Source: an uncultured Actinomycetes bacterium (GTDB lineage: Bacteria; Actinomycetota; Thermoleophilia; Solirubrobacterales; Solirubrobacteraceae). Taken from it: DNA of 6,756 nt. The notes beneath the pieces are model-generated. The model ran no database searches. It saw nothing but the letters and a program-made list of their open reading frames with translations, and was not told where the DNA came from. Positions 1 through 5,056 of this stretch are shown one piece after another (positions within the stretch are counted from its first letter, which is position 1; every line of letters starts with the position of its first letter). Both the position numbers and the translations under genes were made by a program. The stretch covers positions 1 to 6,756 of the forward strand of contig CALAQT010000004.1 in assembly GCA_937888775.1 (NCBI GenBank), in the 5' to 3' direction.

Positions 1-469
1 CTTGAGCGGAGTACCGCGTCGCCGGCAGAGCAGGTCTTTGCCTGCACGGCGATCGGGGGCCGGTATTCGCCAGAAGCGCGACGGTCGCCGCCGGCCGCAA
101 GAGACATCCCATCCCCCGAGCGGAGGCAAGCGCCGCGGCTCTCAATTAGCTGCGTTGCGCCGTCCTGCAAGCGGTCCAGCGCTTGCAGTCAGCCTTCAGC
201 AAGCACGGGATCACGATCGCAGAGAGCAACGGCGATCCAGCTGAGACTCCCGTTGTGCACCGATCGTGCGGGGTCTCGATCGAAAACGGCCCGGCTTCTG
301 CTCTGCGCGGACGGGAGGGAGCTGCAAATCGGGGGCAGACGTCGTGCCGGGCGCGACGTGGGATTGGCGAGATGGAGACGCGACCGATCCGCGAGAGGAG
401 CCCCTGCATTCGAGCTCGCGCGGTTACGCGAAGCGCCTTTTCGTGGCCCCTGTTGTCCGACAGCAGTCG

Positions 470-488
470 CTGTCGCGATCCGCGACAG
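470..488. repeat. 8-bp perfect inverted repeat with 3-nt loop
   Basis: CTGTCGCG (470-477) and CGCGACAG (481-488) are exact reverse complements separated by ATC, so this can form a tight hairpin. It sits just upstream of the conserved inverted repeat copy at 506-614. The structure is not present beside the second copy near 5493. There is no T-tract, so a terminator role is not supported. It could be a binding site, a hairpin or chance. Confidence 0.4.
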
Positions 489-505
489 GGCCGAGATCGT
501 GACCG

Positions 506-614
506 CTCCGCACCAGATGCGACAGCGACGTCCTCGAGTTGGACGTGATCGCAATGACGGCGAAGGGGCTGTACCTGCGGAGAGGGTGCGAGCCGCTCGT
601 TCTCGTCCAGAGCG
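506..614 (+). repeat. Long inverted repeat, copy 1 (partner 5385-5493)
   Basis: This 109-bp stretch matches the reverse complement of 5385-5493 with six mismatches by hand alignment (about 94%). The first 75 bp differ at one position only (529). Weaker similarity extends left to about 491. One frame through the repeat, from the TGC at 518 to the TGA at 668-670, reads like real protein (CDSDVLELDVIAMTAKGLYL, then about 30 more residues) with nearly all codons ending in G or C at first. In copy 1 this frame is blocked upstream by a TGA at 500-502, where copy 2 has TGG. I do not recognise the protein family. Copy 1 may be a broken or 5'-truncated gene fragment. Confidence 0.8.
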
Positions 615-670
615 GGCACGCGATCGGTGTCCGCGCACACTTCCGCTTTGGTTCGCCGGCGAACCGCTGA
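518..670 (+). pseudogene. Possible truncated gene remnant inside inverted repeat
   Basis: From 518 this frame encodes about 50 residues ending at TGA 668-670, with a natural-looking composition (DVLELDVIAMTAKGLYLRRG) and high GC at third positions. The frame shared with the second repeat copy continues upstream there, but is closed here by TGA at 500-502. Possible in-frame starts (TTG 536, GTG 542, ATG 554) lack a clear Shine-Dalgarno sequence. The best reading is a remnant of a gene duplicated at both ends of the segment. It could also be a short gene with a weak start. Function unknown. Confidence 0.35.
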
Positions 671-708
671 TTGTCAAGATCGAATAAGCGGCCGCAAGGG
701 TCGTTAAC

Positions 709-1002
709 GTGAGTACCGCGATGATGACCGCAGAGCCAATGATTACTCGTGGCGTCCACTACACGGCTCTGGTTGACACGATCGATCATCAGGGAGCCGC
801 CAAACTGCACGCCAGGGAGCGGGAGCAACTGCTGGAGGCCGCGGATGTCTTGCTGTTCGGCGAGCCTGACAGCAAGTGGGCGGTCCGGTCAGCCGAGGTT
901 CTGATCGAGGCCTTGGAGACCAGTGAGCGGTGGTCAGTAGAGAGCTGTGATCTATTGCGCGAGCATCTATCCGGCTGTGCTGCTCCGACCGGGGCATCGT
1001 AA
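709..1002 (+). CDS. Small helical protein of unknown function
   Basis: This encodes 97 residues. The GTG at 709 is chosen because AAGGG (696-700) lies 8 nt upstream; in-frame ATGs at 721, 724 and 739 are alternatives. The protein is predicted to be soluble and mainly helical, without signal peptide or membrane segment. A core of charged helices runs from about residue 17 to 90: LHAREREQLLEAADVLLFGE at 33-52, then AVRSAEVLIEALE at 58-70, then a helix through DLLREHL at 81-87. Two cysteines (80 and 90) flank the last helix. I do not recognise a family. The coherent composition, the ribosome binding site and the lack of a better competing frame make it a probable real gene. It stands alone on the plus strand. 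Confidence 0.65.
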   Translation: MSTAMMTAEPMITRGVHYTALVDTIDHQGAAKLHAREREQLLEAADVLLFGEPDSKWAVRSAEVLIEALETSERWSVESCDLLREHLSGCAAPTGAS

Positions 1003-1005
1003 GAA

Positions 1006-1017
1006 CCGAGCGCTCGG
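1006..1017. terminator. Weak candidate hairpin after the 709-1002 gene
   Basis: The 12-bp self-complementary sequence CCGAGCGCTCGG begins 4 nt after the TAA at 1000-1002. As a hairpin it would have only a 4-bp stem with a 4-nt loop, and there is no T-tract. Its position fits transcription termination, but it could equally be a palindromic binding site or chance. Confidence 0.25.
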
Positions 1018-1285
1018 GCCGGCGAGCCTCGAAGGCGGGCAGGGCCTGGTCGGGGGGCGCCGTCGCTGGGGCGGTCGCCGCCGAGCCGGTCGCGCATTGG
1101 CTATTCAGCCGGGGACGCCAGCACCTGCTGATCAGCGCGAAGAGACAACGTCGGTGTCGCAATGTTCCGCTACCCAACGGCGAAAGAGCTTCGGGTCTAT
1201 GTGGATCCAGTCGACCTATGGGCTTGACATCGCCGGTTCCTCCTGACGGCCTGGGCTCACGGTCCGGCTATCTACACGGCAGACG

Positions 1286-1582
1286 ATGACCATGCAGCTG
1301 GCCGACGACGACGCGTCGGTTGCGTGGGAGTTGCTCCGCGTCGTCTCGGCTCTGCGCTCCAAGCTTGTCGAGAGCGACGTTTGTCGCGAGCAGCTCATGG
1401 ATGGCGTCGGGCACATCGTGGGGTTACCTGAGCGCGGCGACCGAGAGCCACGGACGACCAACGTCGCCGACCACGGTCACGACCTCGACCGCCTCGCGAT
1501 CGGCGTGCTTCTGGTCCCGTTTGCTGAGGAGCGTCCAGCGGGAGCCGGCAGGTTGCGCAATGATCCAGTAGGAGCAGCGTAA
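1286..1582 (+). CDS. Probable hypothetical protein, 98 aa
   Basis: This open frame encodes 98 residues, with most codons ending in G or C through about residue 80. That is the pattern expected of a true gene here and not of its shadow frames. The N-terminal half looks like a folded helical segment (DDDASVAWELLRVVSALRSK, residues 7-26, then further helix to about 45). The C-terminal half is richer in charged residues, Gly and Pro. The frame is closed upstream by TGA at 1244-1246 and has no alternative start before ATG 1286; ATG 1292 is also possible. The ribosome binding site is weak (GGCAGACG directly before the ATG), which lowers confidence. No family recognised. It lies upstream of cspA on the same strand, about 136 nt away. 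Confidence 0.45.
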   Translation: MTMQLADDDASVAWELLRVVSALRSKLVESDVCREQLMDGVGHIVGLPERGDREPRTTNVADHGHDLDRLAIGVLLVPFAEERPAGAGRLRNDPVGAA

Positions 1583-1705
1583 TCGCTGGCAGGTGGGCGG
1601 CTATGGTCGTGCGATCAGGTTGGGCAGCTTGCCGACGCTTGTAGTGCCAGCGGTCGTAGCCTTTGCTTTTGAGTAATCTCAGCAGTTCGCAGCACGCAAC
1701 GATGC

Positions 1706-1712
1706 GGGAGGA
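1706..1712 (+). promoter_or_regulatory. Ribosome binding site of cspA
   Basis: GGGAGGA lies 6 nt before the ATG at 1719, a strong Shine-Dalgarno match that fixes the start of the cold-shock gene. The 136 nt between 1582 and 1719 contain an AT-richer patch around 1658-1680 that could hold the promoter or a structured 5' leader. I could not identify convincing -35 and -10 boxes. Confidence 0.8.
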
Positions 1713-1718
1713 AACACA

Positions 1719-1922
1719 ATGGCTACCGGAACCGTCAAGTGGTTCAGCGACGAGAAGGGCTTCGGTTTTATCACTCCCGACGATCAGTCCAAAGATCTGT
1801 TCGTCCACCACTCAGCGATCGTGGGCGGGGGCTATCGTTCGCTCGCCGAGGGCGCGAAGGTTTCCTACGAGGCTGAGGCCGGCGACAAGGGTCCGAAGGC
1901 CGCCAACGTCCAGCTGGTCTAG
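1719..1922 (+). CDS. cspA: Cold-shock domain protein (CspA family)
   Basis: This is a 67-residue single cold-shock-domain protein, the usual length for bacterial Csp proteins. It would bind single-stranded RNA and DNA in the cytoplasm and act as an RNA chaperone. The family signature is complete: [15 protein letters not shown] at residues 4-18 contains RNP1 (KGFGFI, 13-18), and LFVHHSAI at 27-34 contains RNP2 (FVHHS, 28-32). The aromatic residues W8, F9, F15, F17, F28 and the histidines at 30-31 form the expected nucleic-acid face. The C-terminus ends in the typical pattern [10 protein letters not shown] (58-67). A strong ribosome binding site precedes it and a GC-rich hairpin follows it. Family identity is certain; which paralogue it is, and whether it is truly cold-induced, cannot be told from sequence. 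Confidence 0.97.
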   Translation: MATGTVKWFSDEKGFGFITPDDQSKDLFVHHSAIVGGGYRSLAEGAKVSYEAEAGDKGPKAANVQLV

Positions 1923-1929
1923 CGATCCC

Positions 1930-1968
1930 GCTCGTCTGCTAACCGTGACGGGTTGGGCAGACCCGAGC
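1930..1968. terminator. GC-rich hairpin after cspA, between converging genes
   Basis: GCTCGTCTGC (1930-1939) can pair with GCAGACCCGAGC (1957-1968) with a two-base bulge, and AACC/GGTT inside the loop can extend the stem. It begins 8 nt after the cspA stop codon and lies between cspA and the converging minus-strand gene, so it may stop transcription from both sides. There is no strong T-tract, which is common for terminators in high-GC actinobacteria. Confidence 0.55.
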
Positions 1969-1993
1969 GCTGATCGATAAGAGGTCACCTGCT

Positions 1994-2755
1994 TTAGCAA
2001 TGTCCCGCCGACAGTTCGGCGAGGAGGTTGTCCCGGCCGCCGTGGAACTTCGGTGACGACGGTCCCGGTGTGATCGTTACATAGTGACTGCGATGGCCGT
2101 CTCCTGGGTCGGGGCGGTGTTGGGCTGGGGAAGGTGGAGTCGTCGTTCGATCGCGACGGCGACTCGGGGCAGGTCGAGGTAGCCGATCACCTTGGCCGGC
2201 CGGTGGCCGCGCCGCGCGGCGTGTCGGCGCGGTGGGGTGATCGTGGACGCGCACCGACGCGGGGACGATCCCGGGGACCGGCGAGTCATTGGACTCGATC
2301 GCGAACGTGGTGTGGGTATCGAAGCTTGCCGAGCGCGGATCATCACGCGCGGGGTCCGAGCGCTTCATCGAGGACAGGGCTTCCATCATCTGGCCCGAGC
2401 CTTCGCTTGACCTCGTCGTTTGGCGCCTGGCCGTCTGGTCGGCGTTTAATGCATGTCGTGTCTTCTGGGCATCATCGCTTGCCTGTCGCTGTGTAGCAAC
2501 GCGAGCGTCCCATTCGGCCTTGGCTTGATCAGCTCGTCGTGAAGCTTCCTCACCCCTGTCCCTTGCTTGTCGGACGTGGTCGCAGATCCGAGCGTACGCT
2601 GGATCGCTTCGTTCCCAGCGTGCTTGTTCTTCGGCAAAGGTTTCGTGCTCCCATGCGTCGGTGTGGCGTACAGCATCATCGGCATGGCCGAACTTGTGCC
2701 AACCCTTTGCGGAGCGCCTGTTGCCGCTCTTCGGCGCCTTTTGCAGGATCGTCAT
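1994..2755 (-). CDS. Coiled-coil-rich unknown protein, probably frameshifted
   Basis: As sequenced this frame encodes 253 residues from ATG 2755, behind an unusually strong ribosome binding site. Residues about 38-110 are highly charged and helical (for example AEEQARWERSDPAYARICDH, 41-60), consistent with a coiled coil; residues 111-140 are polar and probably disordered. Near residue 180 (about position 2205) the translation turns into Pro/Arg/Thr-rich sequence with poor third-position GC. At the same point the minus frame ending at 2077 takes on natural protein character (PAKVIGYLDLPRVAVAIERR) with high third-position GC. A single extra base would explain this, giving an intact product of about 225 residues ending at TAA 2077-2079. 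It may therefore be a pseudogene, a sequencing error or a +1 frameshift. No family recognised. It converges on cspA. Confidence 0.65.
   Translation of the reverse strand: MTILQKAPKSGNRRSAKGWHKFGHADDAVRHTDAWEHETFAEEQARWERSDPAYARICDHVRQARDRGEEASRRADQAKAEWDARVATQRQASDDAQKTRHALNADQTARRQTTRSSEGSGQMMEALSSMKRSDPARDDPRSASFDTHTTFAIESNDSPVPGIVPASVRVHDHPTAPTRRAARPPAGQGDRLPRPAPSRRRDRTTTPPSPAQHRPDPGDGHRSHYVTITPGPSSPKFHGGRDNLLAELSAGHC
2077..2212 (-). other. Likely true 3' coding part of the 2755 gene, shifted frame
   Basis: This minus frame encodes about 44 residues ending at TAA 2077-2079. Its codons end predominantly in G or C, while the overlapping frame continuing from 2755 does not. The protein text (VIGYLDLPRVAVAIERRLHL, followed by a Thr/Pro-rich tail) looks folded and natural. 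I infer that it is the original C-terminus of the upstream gene, separated by a one-base insertion in the GC-rich run near 2200-2215. An independent small gene is less likely, because no start codon with a ribosome binding site is evident at its beginning. Confidence 0.5.
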
Positions 2756-2757
2756 GA

Positions 2758-2767
2758 ATCACCTCCT
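2758..2767 (-). promoter_or_regulatory. Near-perfect Shine-Dalgarno sequence
   Basis: On the minus strand AGGAGGTGAT stands just before ATG 2755, with the AGGAGG core 6 nt from the start. All ten bases are complementary to the conserved anti-Shine-Dalgarno end of 16S rRNA. This fixes the start of the minus-strand gene and predicts strong translation initiation. It is the strongest ribosome binding site in the window. Confidence 0.85.
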
Positions 2768-2772
2768 ACCAA

Positions 2773-2795
2773 GACCCCCGCAATCGGGGCGGGTC
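2773..2795 (-). promoter_or_regulatory. Leader hairpin directly upstream of the strong RBS
   Basis: GACC-CCCG and CGGGG-GGTC segments flank a CAAT loop (read on the plus strand), giving a stem of about nine pairs with one bulged C at 2790. It ends about 5 nt upstream of the Shine-Dalgarno sequence of the minus-strand gene, so it would lie in its 5' leader. Further upstream, AAACG G CGTTT at 2804-2814 is a short inverted repeat that could be an operator. Roles in regulation or mRNA stability are inferred only. Confidence 0.4.
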
Positions 2796-3126
2796 CTGCT
2801 TGTAAACGGCGTTTCTGTCGCTTTGGACGAAACGGCCCGTGAGGTCAGCGAGAGGCAGATGCCTAGCGGAGCCTGCGCGAGGATTCGAGCAGTAGCGGCC
2901 GATAACGGCCCTACACCGACCATACTCTCTTTTCAGGCGCGTAACGCACCAATTCGCTGATCGGGCATCGGCCCGGTCGAGCCTCCCTCGTTTTGTGGCA
3001 GTCGCCAAGAATTTTGGATTGGCGTCCACAAACGCGGCAATCGGAGTAGTGTCGATGGTGGTGCTGGCCCTGCGGCCAGAATTCTCAGCCCAAGCCCGAA
3101 TGCCACCAACGGCGCGACCCGCGCCA

Positions 3127-3147
3127 CGAGGCGCGAGGCGCGAGGCG
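3127..3147. repeat. Three perfect tandem copies of a 7-mer
   Basis: CGAGGCG occurs three times in a row without mismatch (3127-3133, 3134-3140, 3141-3147) in a region with no confident gene. Such a short array may arise by slippage or serve as repeated binding sites. Confidence 0.6.
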
Positions 3148-3195
3148 GCGGTTACTGATTTTGACTGCGGGGCCGGTGTTCTCTACCGGCGTTAC

Positions 3196-3210
3196 CCACC
3201 GGCCCGGTGG
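3196..3210. repeat. 15-bp palindrome
   Basis: CCACCGG and CCGGTGG are exact reverse complements around a single central C. It could be a dimeric regulator site or a 5-bp hairpin with a 5-nt loop. It lies about 90 nt before the next possible gene start at 3300. Confidence 0.4.
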
Positions 3211-3299
3211 CCGCGTCCCTACCTGCTGAACGCTCGGGGGTCCTCGCCCCTCTTCCTCTGCGCGGCTCTCAATCGAGGGACGGGAAGGCTTCAAGGGCG

Positions 3300-3542
3300 A
3301 TGACGCGGACAGAACACGATCAGGCAGCGCTTAGGCGAGGCGAATTGGTTCGTTATCGCGGAGCGCGGCGCCTCTCGTTGGCAATCGATGCCCGGCGACG
3401 CTTGAACCCCCCGCCAGCGGACCAAACCAGAGCCCCACAGTCCGAGCGAGCACGCTACGCGTACCTAAACGCAGCCGCGCGACTCGCACGGCCTACCGAT
3501 CCCGCATTCCGACGAACAAGGAGCGGATATGCCCCCAGTTGA
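3300..3542 (+). CDS. Tentative small basic protein, 80 aa
   Basis: ATG 3300 opens an 80-residue frame rich in Arg and Ala (for example LRRGELVRYRGARRLSLAID, residues 11-30), with charged helical stretches and no membrane segment. The start is uncertain: GGAAGG at 3283-3288 is 11 nt away and the closer AAGGG is too near. Its last 14 nt overlap the start of the winged-helix gene at 3529, and the ribosome binding site of that gene lies inside it, so the two could be translationally coupled. No family recognised. The codon pattern is only moderately coding-like, so it may be an open frame by chance. Confidence 0.35.
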   Translation: MTRTEHDQAALRRGELVRYRGARRLSLAIDARRRLNPPPADQTRAPQSERARYAYLNAAARLARPTDPAFRRTRSGYAPS

Positions 3543-4014
3543 AATCCAGACCAATGCGTCGGAACGTGACGCTCGGCTCGCGCTGACCGAGCAGGTGCGC
3601 TCCGAGACGCTCGCCAACGAGCACGACGCTGATCAGTTCGGCGAGCGCACGGCATGGGCGGCGGTAGACGCCGAGCAGCAGAGAAAGGATTTCCACGCCC
3701 GCGATGACGGCTCAACTGCGGCCGCTCCGGCTCGCTCGGTGCGCCGCGCGACCGCGCGGCGCGCGAGCAATCGACGTGCAACGGCGCGCAGCCGTCAGGG
3801 CGACACCGAGGCGAGCATCATCGACTTCCTCGCGCAGCACCCCGGGAGCACCACTGGTGATCTCGCTAAGAGCCTGAACCTCAATCCCGAAAGCGTCTCA
3901 AACCGCCTGACCCAGCTCGCGAAGAACGGCGAGATCAAAAAGGCATCACACGGCTACAGCACGGAGCAAGCGGCGCGACCCCGGCACGAGCGCCCACTCG
4001 GTCGCTCACACTGA
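3529..4014 (+). CDS. Winged-helix DNA-binding protein with basic linker
   Basis: The product has 161 residues. ATG 3529 is supported by AAGGAG (3518-3523) 5 nt upstream. Residues 1-60 are acidic, polar and helical. Residues 64-90 form an Ala/Arg linker with an exact RRATAR repeat (72-77 and 82-87) and no acidic residues, likely to contact DNA backbone. Residues about 92-145 read as a winged helix-turn-helix: a first helix (ASIIDFLAQHP), a second (TGDLAKSLNL), a recognition helix (PESVSNRLTQLAKNGEIKK) and a wing ending at HGYS, resembling MarR- or IclR-type DNA-binding domains. A basic tail follows. A cytoplasmic DNA-binding or nucleoid-associated protein is likely; the target is unknown. The N-terminal part resembles nothing I recognise. 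Confidence 0.85.
   Translation: MPPVEIQTNASERDARLALTEQVRSETLANEHDADQFGERTAWAAVDAEQQRKDFHARDDGSTAAAPARSVRRATARRASNRRATARSRQGDTEASIIDFLAQHPGSTTGDLAKSLNLNPESVSNRLTQLAKNGEIKKASHGYSTEQAARPRHERPLGRSH
3741..3762. repeat. Perfect GC hairpin inside the linker coding sequence
   Basis: GCGCCGCGC (3741-3749) and GCGCGGCGC (3754-3762) are exact reverse complements around a 4-nt loop, all within the Ala/Arg linker of the winged-helix gene. It may simply follow from GCG/CGC codons, or it may form a structure in the mRNA. Confidence 0.5.
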
Positions 4015-4138
4015 GCCCAGCCAGGATTCCCTCCGACGGTCGAACCGCGCAAAGCCGACTGCTCATCAGTCCAGTGGCAGCAGCGCAGCTTAGAAACGCC
4101 CGAGGCGCCCACAATCCCCGGGGGGCGACCATCCGTCG

Positions 4139-4408
4139 ATGACGCCCGCTGACGCCCAGCAACAGCGGCTGCTGGAGCGACTACGCCAGGCCGGCGACGA
4201 TCCGGTCGCGTTTACCGAGCTGCACTCCGGCGGGATCGCGTTCCCGGCCGCCGTCGTCGCCGAACTCGAGCTGAACGGATACGTGATCGAGCGCGTCTAT
4301 GACCACGGCAGGCTGATCGGGGTGCGCCTGCTCCAGCCAGAACCACCCGACACACGCCACACACCGGCCGCGCACCGCCGCCGCCACCGGCCCAGGCCCC
4401 ACCGATAG
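4139..4408 (+). CDS. Small winged-helix-like protein with His/Arg tail
   Basis: This encodes 89 residues with strongly GC-ending codons. Residues about 7-66 read as a compact winged-helix-like fold: helix LLERLRQAG (11-19), a segment FTELHSGGIAFPAAVVAELE (25-44) that would hold the turn and recognition helix, then a beta wing (GYVIERVYDHGRLIGVRLL, 47-65). The tail from residue 67 is Pro-rich and ends in Arg, His and Pro (RRRHRPRPHR, 80-89). The fold resembles small regulators of biotin-repressor type, but no ligand domain is present. The ribosome binding site is poor, with only a G-run at 4120-4125. It follows the other winged-helix gene by 124 nt on the same strand; they share no obvious sequence similarity. 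Confidence 0.75.
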   Translation: MTPADAQQQRLLERLRQAGDDPVAFTELHSGGIAFPAAVVAELELNGYVIERVYDHGRLIGVRLLQPEPPDTRHTPAAHRRRHRPRPHR

Positions 4409-4780
4409 CCAACCCCCATACACGCCGCGATCAGCGCAGGTGGCCAGGATATGAGCCCGGCGCTCGCAGAGCCGTACACCTGCCAGGAGCGGCCTGCACG
4501 GTCAGCGCGATAAAGCCATGCGGCTATGGTCCTGGCGCTGTCGTCCGGGGCTCACCGCCGCACGGCACTTCATGATGAAGCCGCGTGCCCGCAGGCCCTC
4601 GGACCGCACCACGATGGGTAACGTTACCCGCGCGCGGGCGGTTCTCCTACCGGCCGGCGGCGGCTTCGCTAGGCACGGGCAGGCCGTTGGTCGGCCGTCG
4701 CCATACGAAGTTCCCGATCGGGGAGTCCGCTGCCGCACATGGTCGCGTGGTCTCTTCCCGCCGTGATGGATCGTCGCATC
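4409..4780. other. Intergenic region with palindrome
   Basis: No frame on either strand looks convincingly coding. It lies between the plus-strand winged-helix gene and the 3' end of the minus-strand DUF1918 gene, so both flanking genes end into it. It contains the 14-bp perfect palindrome at 4616-4629. I see no clear terminator hairpin with a T-tract. Confidence 0.5.
4616..4629. promoter_or_regulatory. 14-bp perfect palindrome, candidate operator
   Basis: GGGTAACGTTACCC is an exact palindrome with an AT-rich centre in otherwise GC-rich DNA, the type of site bound by dimeric helix-turn-helix regulators. It has no loop, so a binding site is more likely than a hairpin. It lies between two genes that both end toward it, so an unannotated transcript may start here, or the site may act otherwise. 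The regulator is unknown. Confidence 0.45.
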
Positions 4781-5011
4781 TCAGGTTGCTTGGCGTTTCC
4801 GTGGTGCCGCCTGCCGTTGCCGCTTGGGGCGCTGCTCGGCTCGCAGGGCGCCGCTTGCGGGCGTGTAGATGCTCTCGTGGCCATCGTCCCAGCGGACGCG
4901 ATAGCGAGGCGAGGGATCGCCGCGCAACACTTCCGCAACGACCCCCGAGCGGGGTCGGCGCTGGGTTGACTCGGACTCTGCCATCACACGCTTGCCGACT
5001 TGAAAAGCCAT
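4781..5011 (-). CDS. DUF1918 domain protein
   Basis: From ATG 5011 this encodes 76 residues. GGGAG 5 nt upstream supports that start over the GTG at 5017, which would be too close to it. The core matches the DUF1918 family, small SH3-like proteins common in actinobacteria: VGKRVMAESES near the start, SGVVAEVLRGD at 22-32, then the hallmark YRVRWDDGHES at 37-47. The function of the family is not established. The C-terminal 20 residues are strongly basic (EQRPKRQRQAAPRKRQAT, 59-76), an added tail that could bind nucleic acid. A possible small gene ends 45 nt upstream on the same strand, so the two may be co-transcribed. Confidence 0.88.
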   Translation of the reverse strand: MAFQVGKRVMAESESTQRRPRSGVVAEVLRGDPSPRYRVRWDDGHESIYTPASGALRAEQRPKRQRQAAPRKRQAT

Positions 5012-5056
5012 GCTCACTCCCGATTGTTCGTGCTTGCGGAGGATAGTCGGCGTCAG

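Larger units (their letters stand above)
1..708. other. Gene-poor left region, possible decayed coding DNA
   Basis: No reading frame here has a convincing start, ribosome binding site and protein-like translation over its length. Several long open frames exist on both strands, but their translations are dominated by Arg, Ser, Pro and Ala, as expected of shadow frames in GC-rich DNA. Two stretches look more protein-like. One is the plus frame after the TAG at 147-149, reading roughly AVLQAVQRLQSAFSKHGITI around 160-220 without a good start. The other is the frame from 518 to the TGA at 668-670, described separately as part of the inverted repeat. The region may be decayed coding sequence or spacer; I cannot assign a function. 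Confidence 0.45.
2756..3299. other. Region without a confident gene
   Basis: Open frames exist on both strands, but none combines a start, ribosome binding site and coding-like codon use. The most protein-like is a minus frame ending at TAG 2766-2768, just upstream of the strong ribosome binding site; its GTG at 3029 has no Shine-Dalgarno sequence. The region presumably contains the promoter of the minus-strand gene (start 2755). It also holds a 7-bp triple tandem repeat (3127-3147) and a 15-bp palindrome (3196-3210). Confidence 0.5.

Noticed and set aside
134..146. CGCGGCTCTCAAT shared with 3260-3272
   Set aside because: A single 13-bp match is within what chance gives in 6.7 kb of GC-rich sequence and does not extend.
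253..687. A 144-residue plus-strand frame through repeat copy 1
   Set aside because: Although part of its peptide (MRQRxPRVGRDRNDGEG) recurs in the second repeat copy, this follows from the DNA repeat. The composition is Arg-rich, and the other frame through the repeat has better codon use.
1224..1252. Exact TTGACA (1224-1229) as a -35 box upstream of the 1286 gene
   Set aside because: No acceptable -10 box occurs 16-18 nt downstream; TATCTA at 1269-1274 is too far away.
1674..1679. TAATCT as a -10 box upstream of cspA
   Set aside because: The expected -35 position (about 1651) shows no match to TTGACA, so the promoter cannot be supported.
1395..1811. A 138-residue minus-strand open frame antisense to cspA
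   Set aside because: Its start lies antisense inside cspA with no ribosome binding site, and much of it is Arg-rich shadow text. A short stretch near 1640-1690 (LLKSKGYDRWHYKRR) looks protein-like but has no start.
2933..3127. Minus-strand frame with a signal-peptide-like start (GTG 3127)
   Set aside because: Third codon positions are poor in G and C, there is no ribosome binding site, and later residues do not look like a folded protein.
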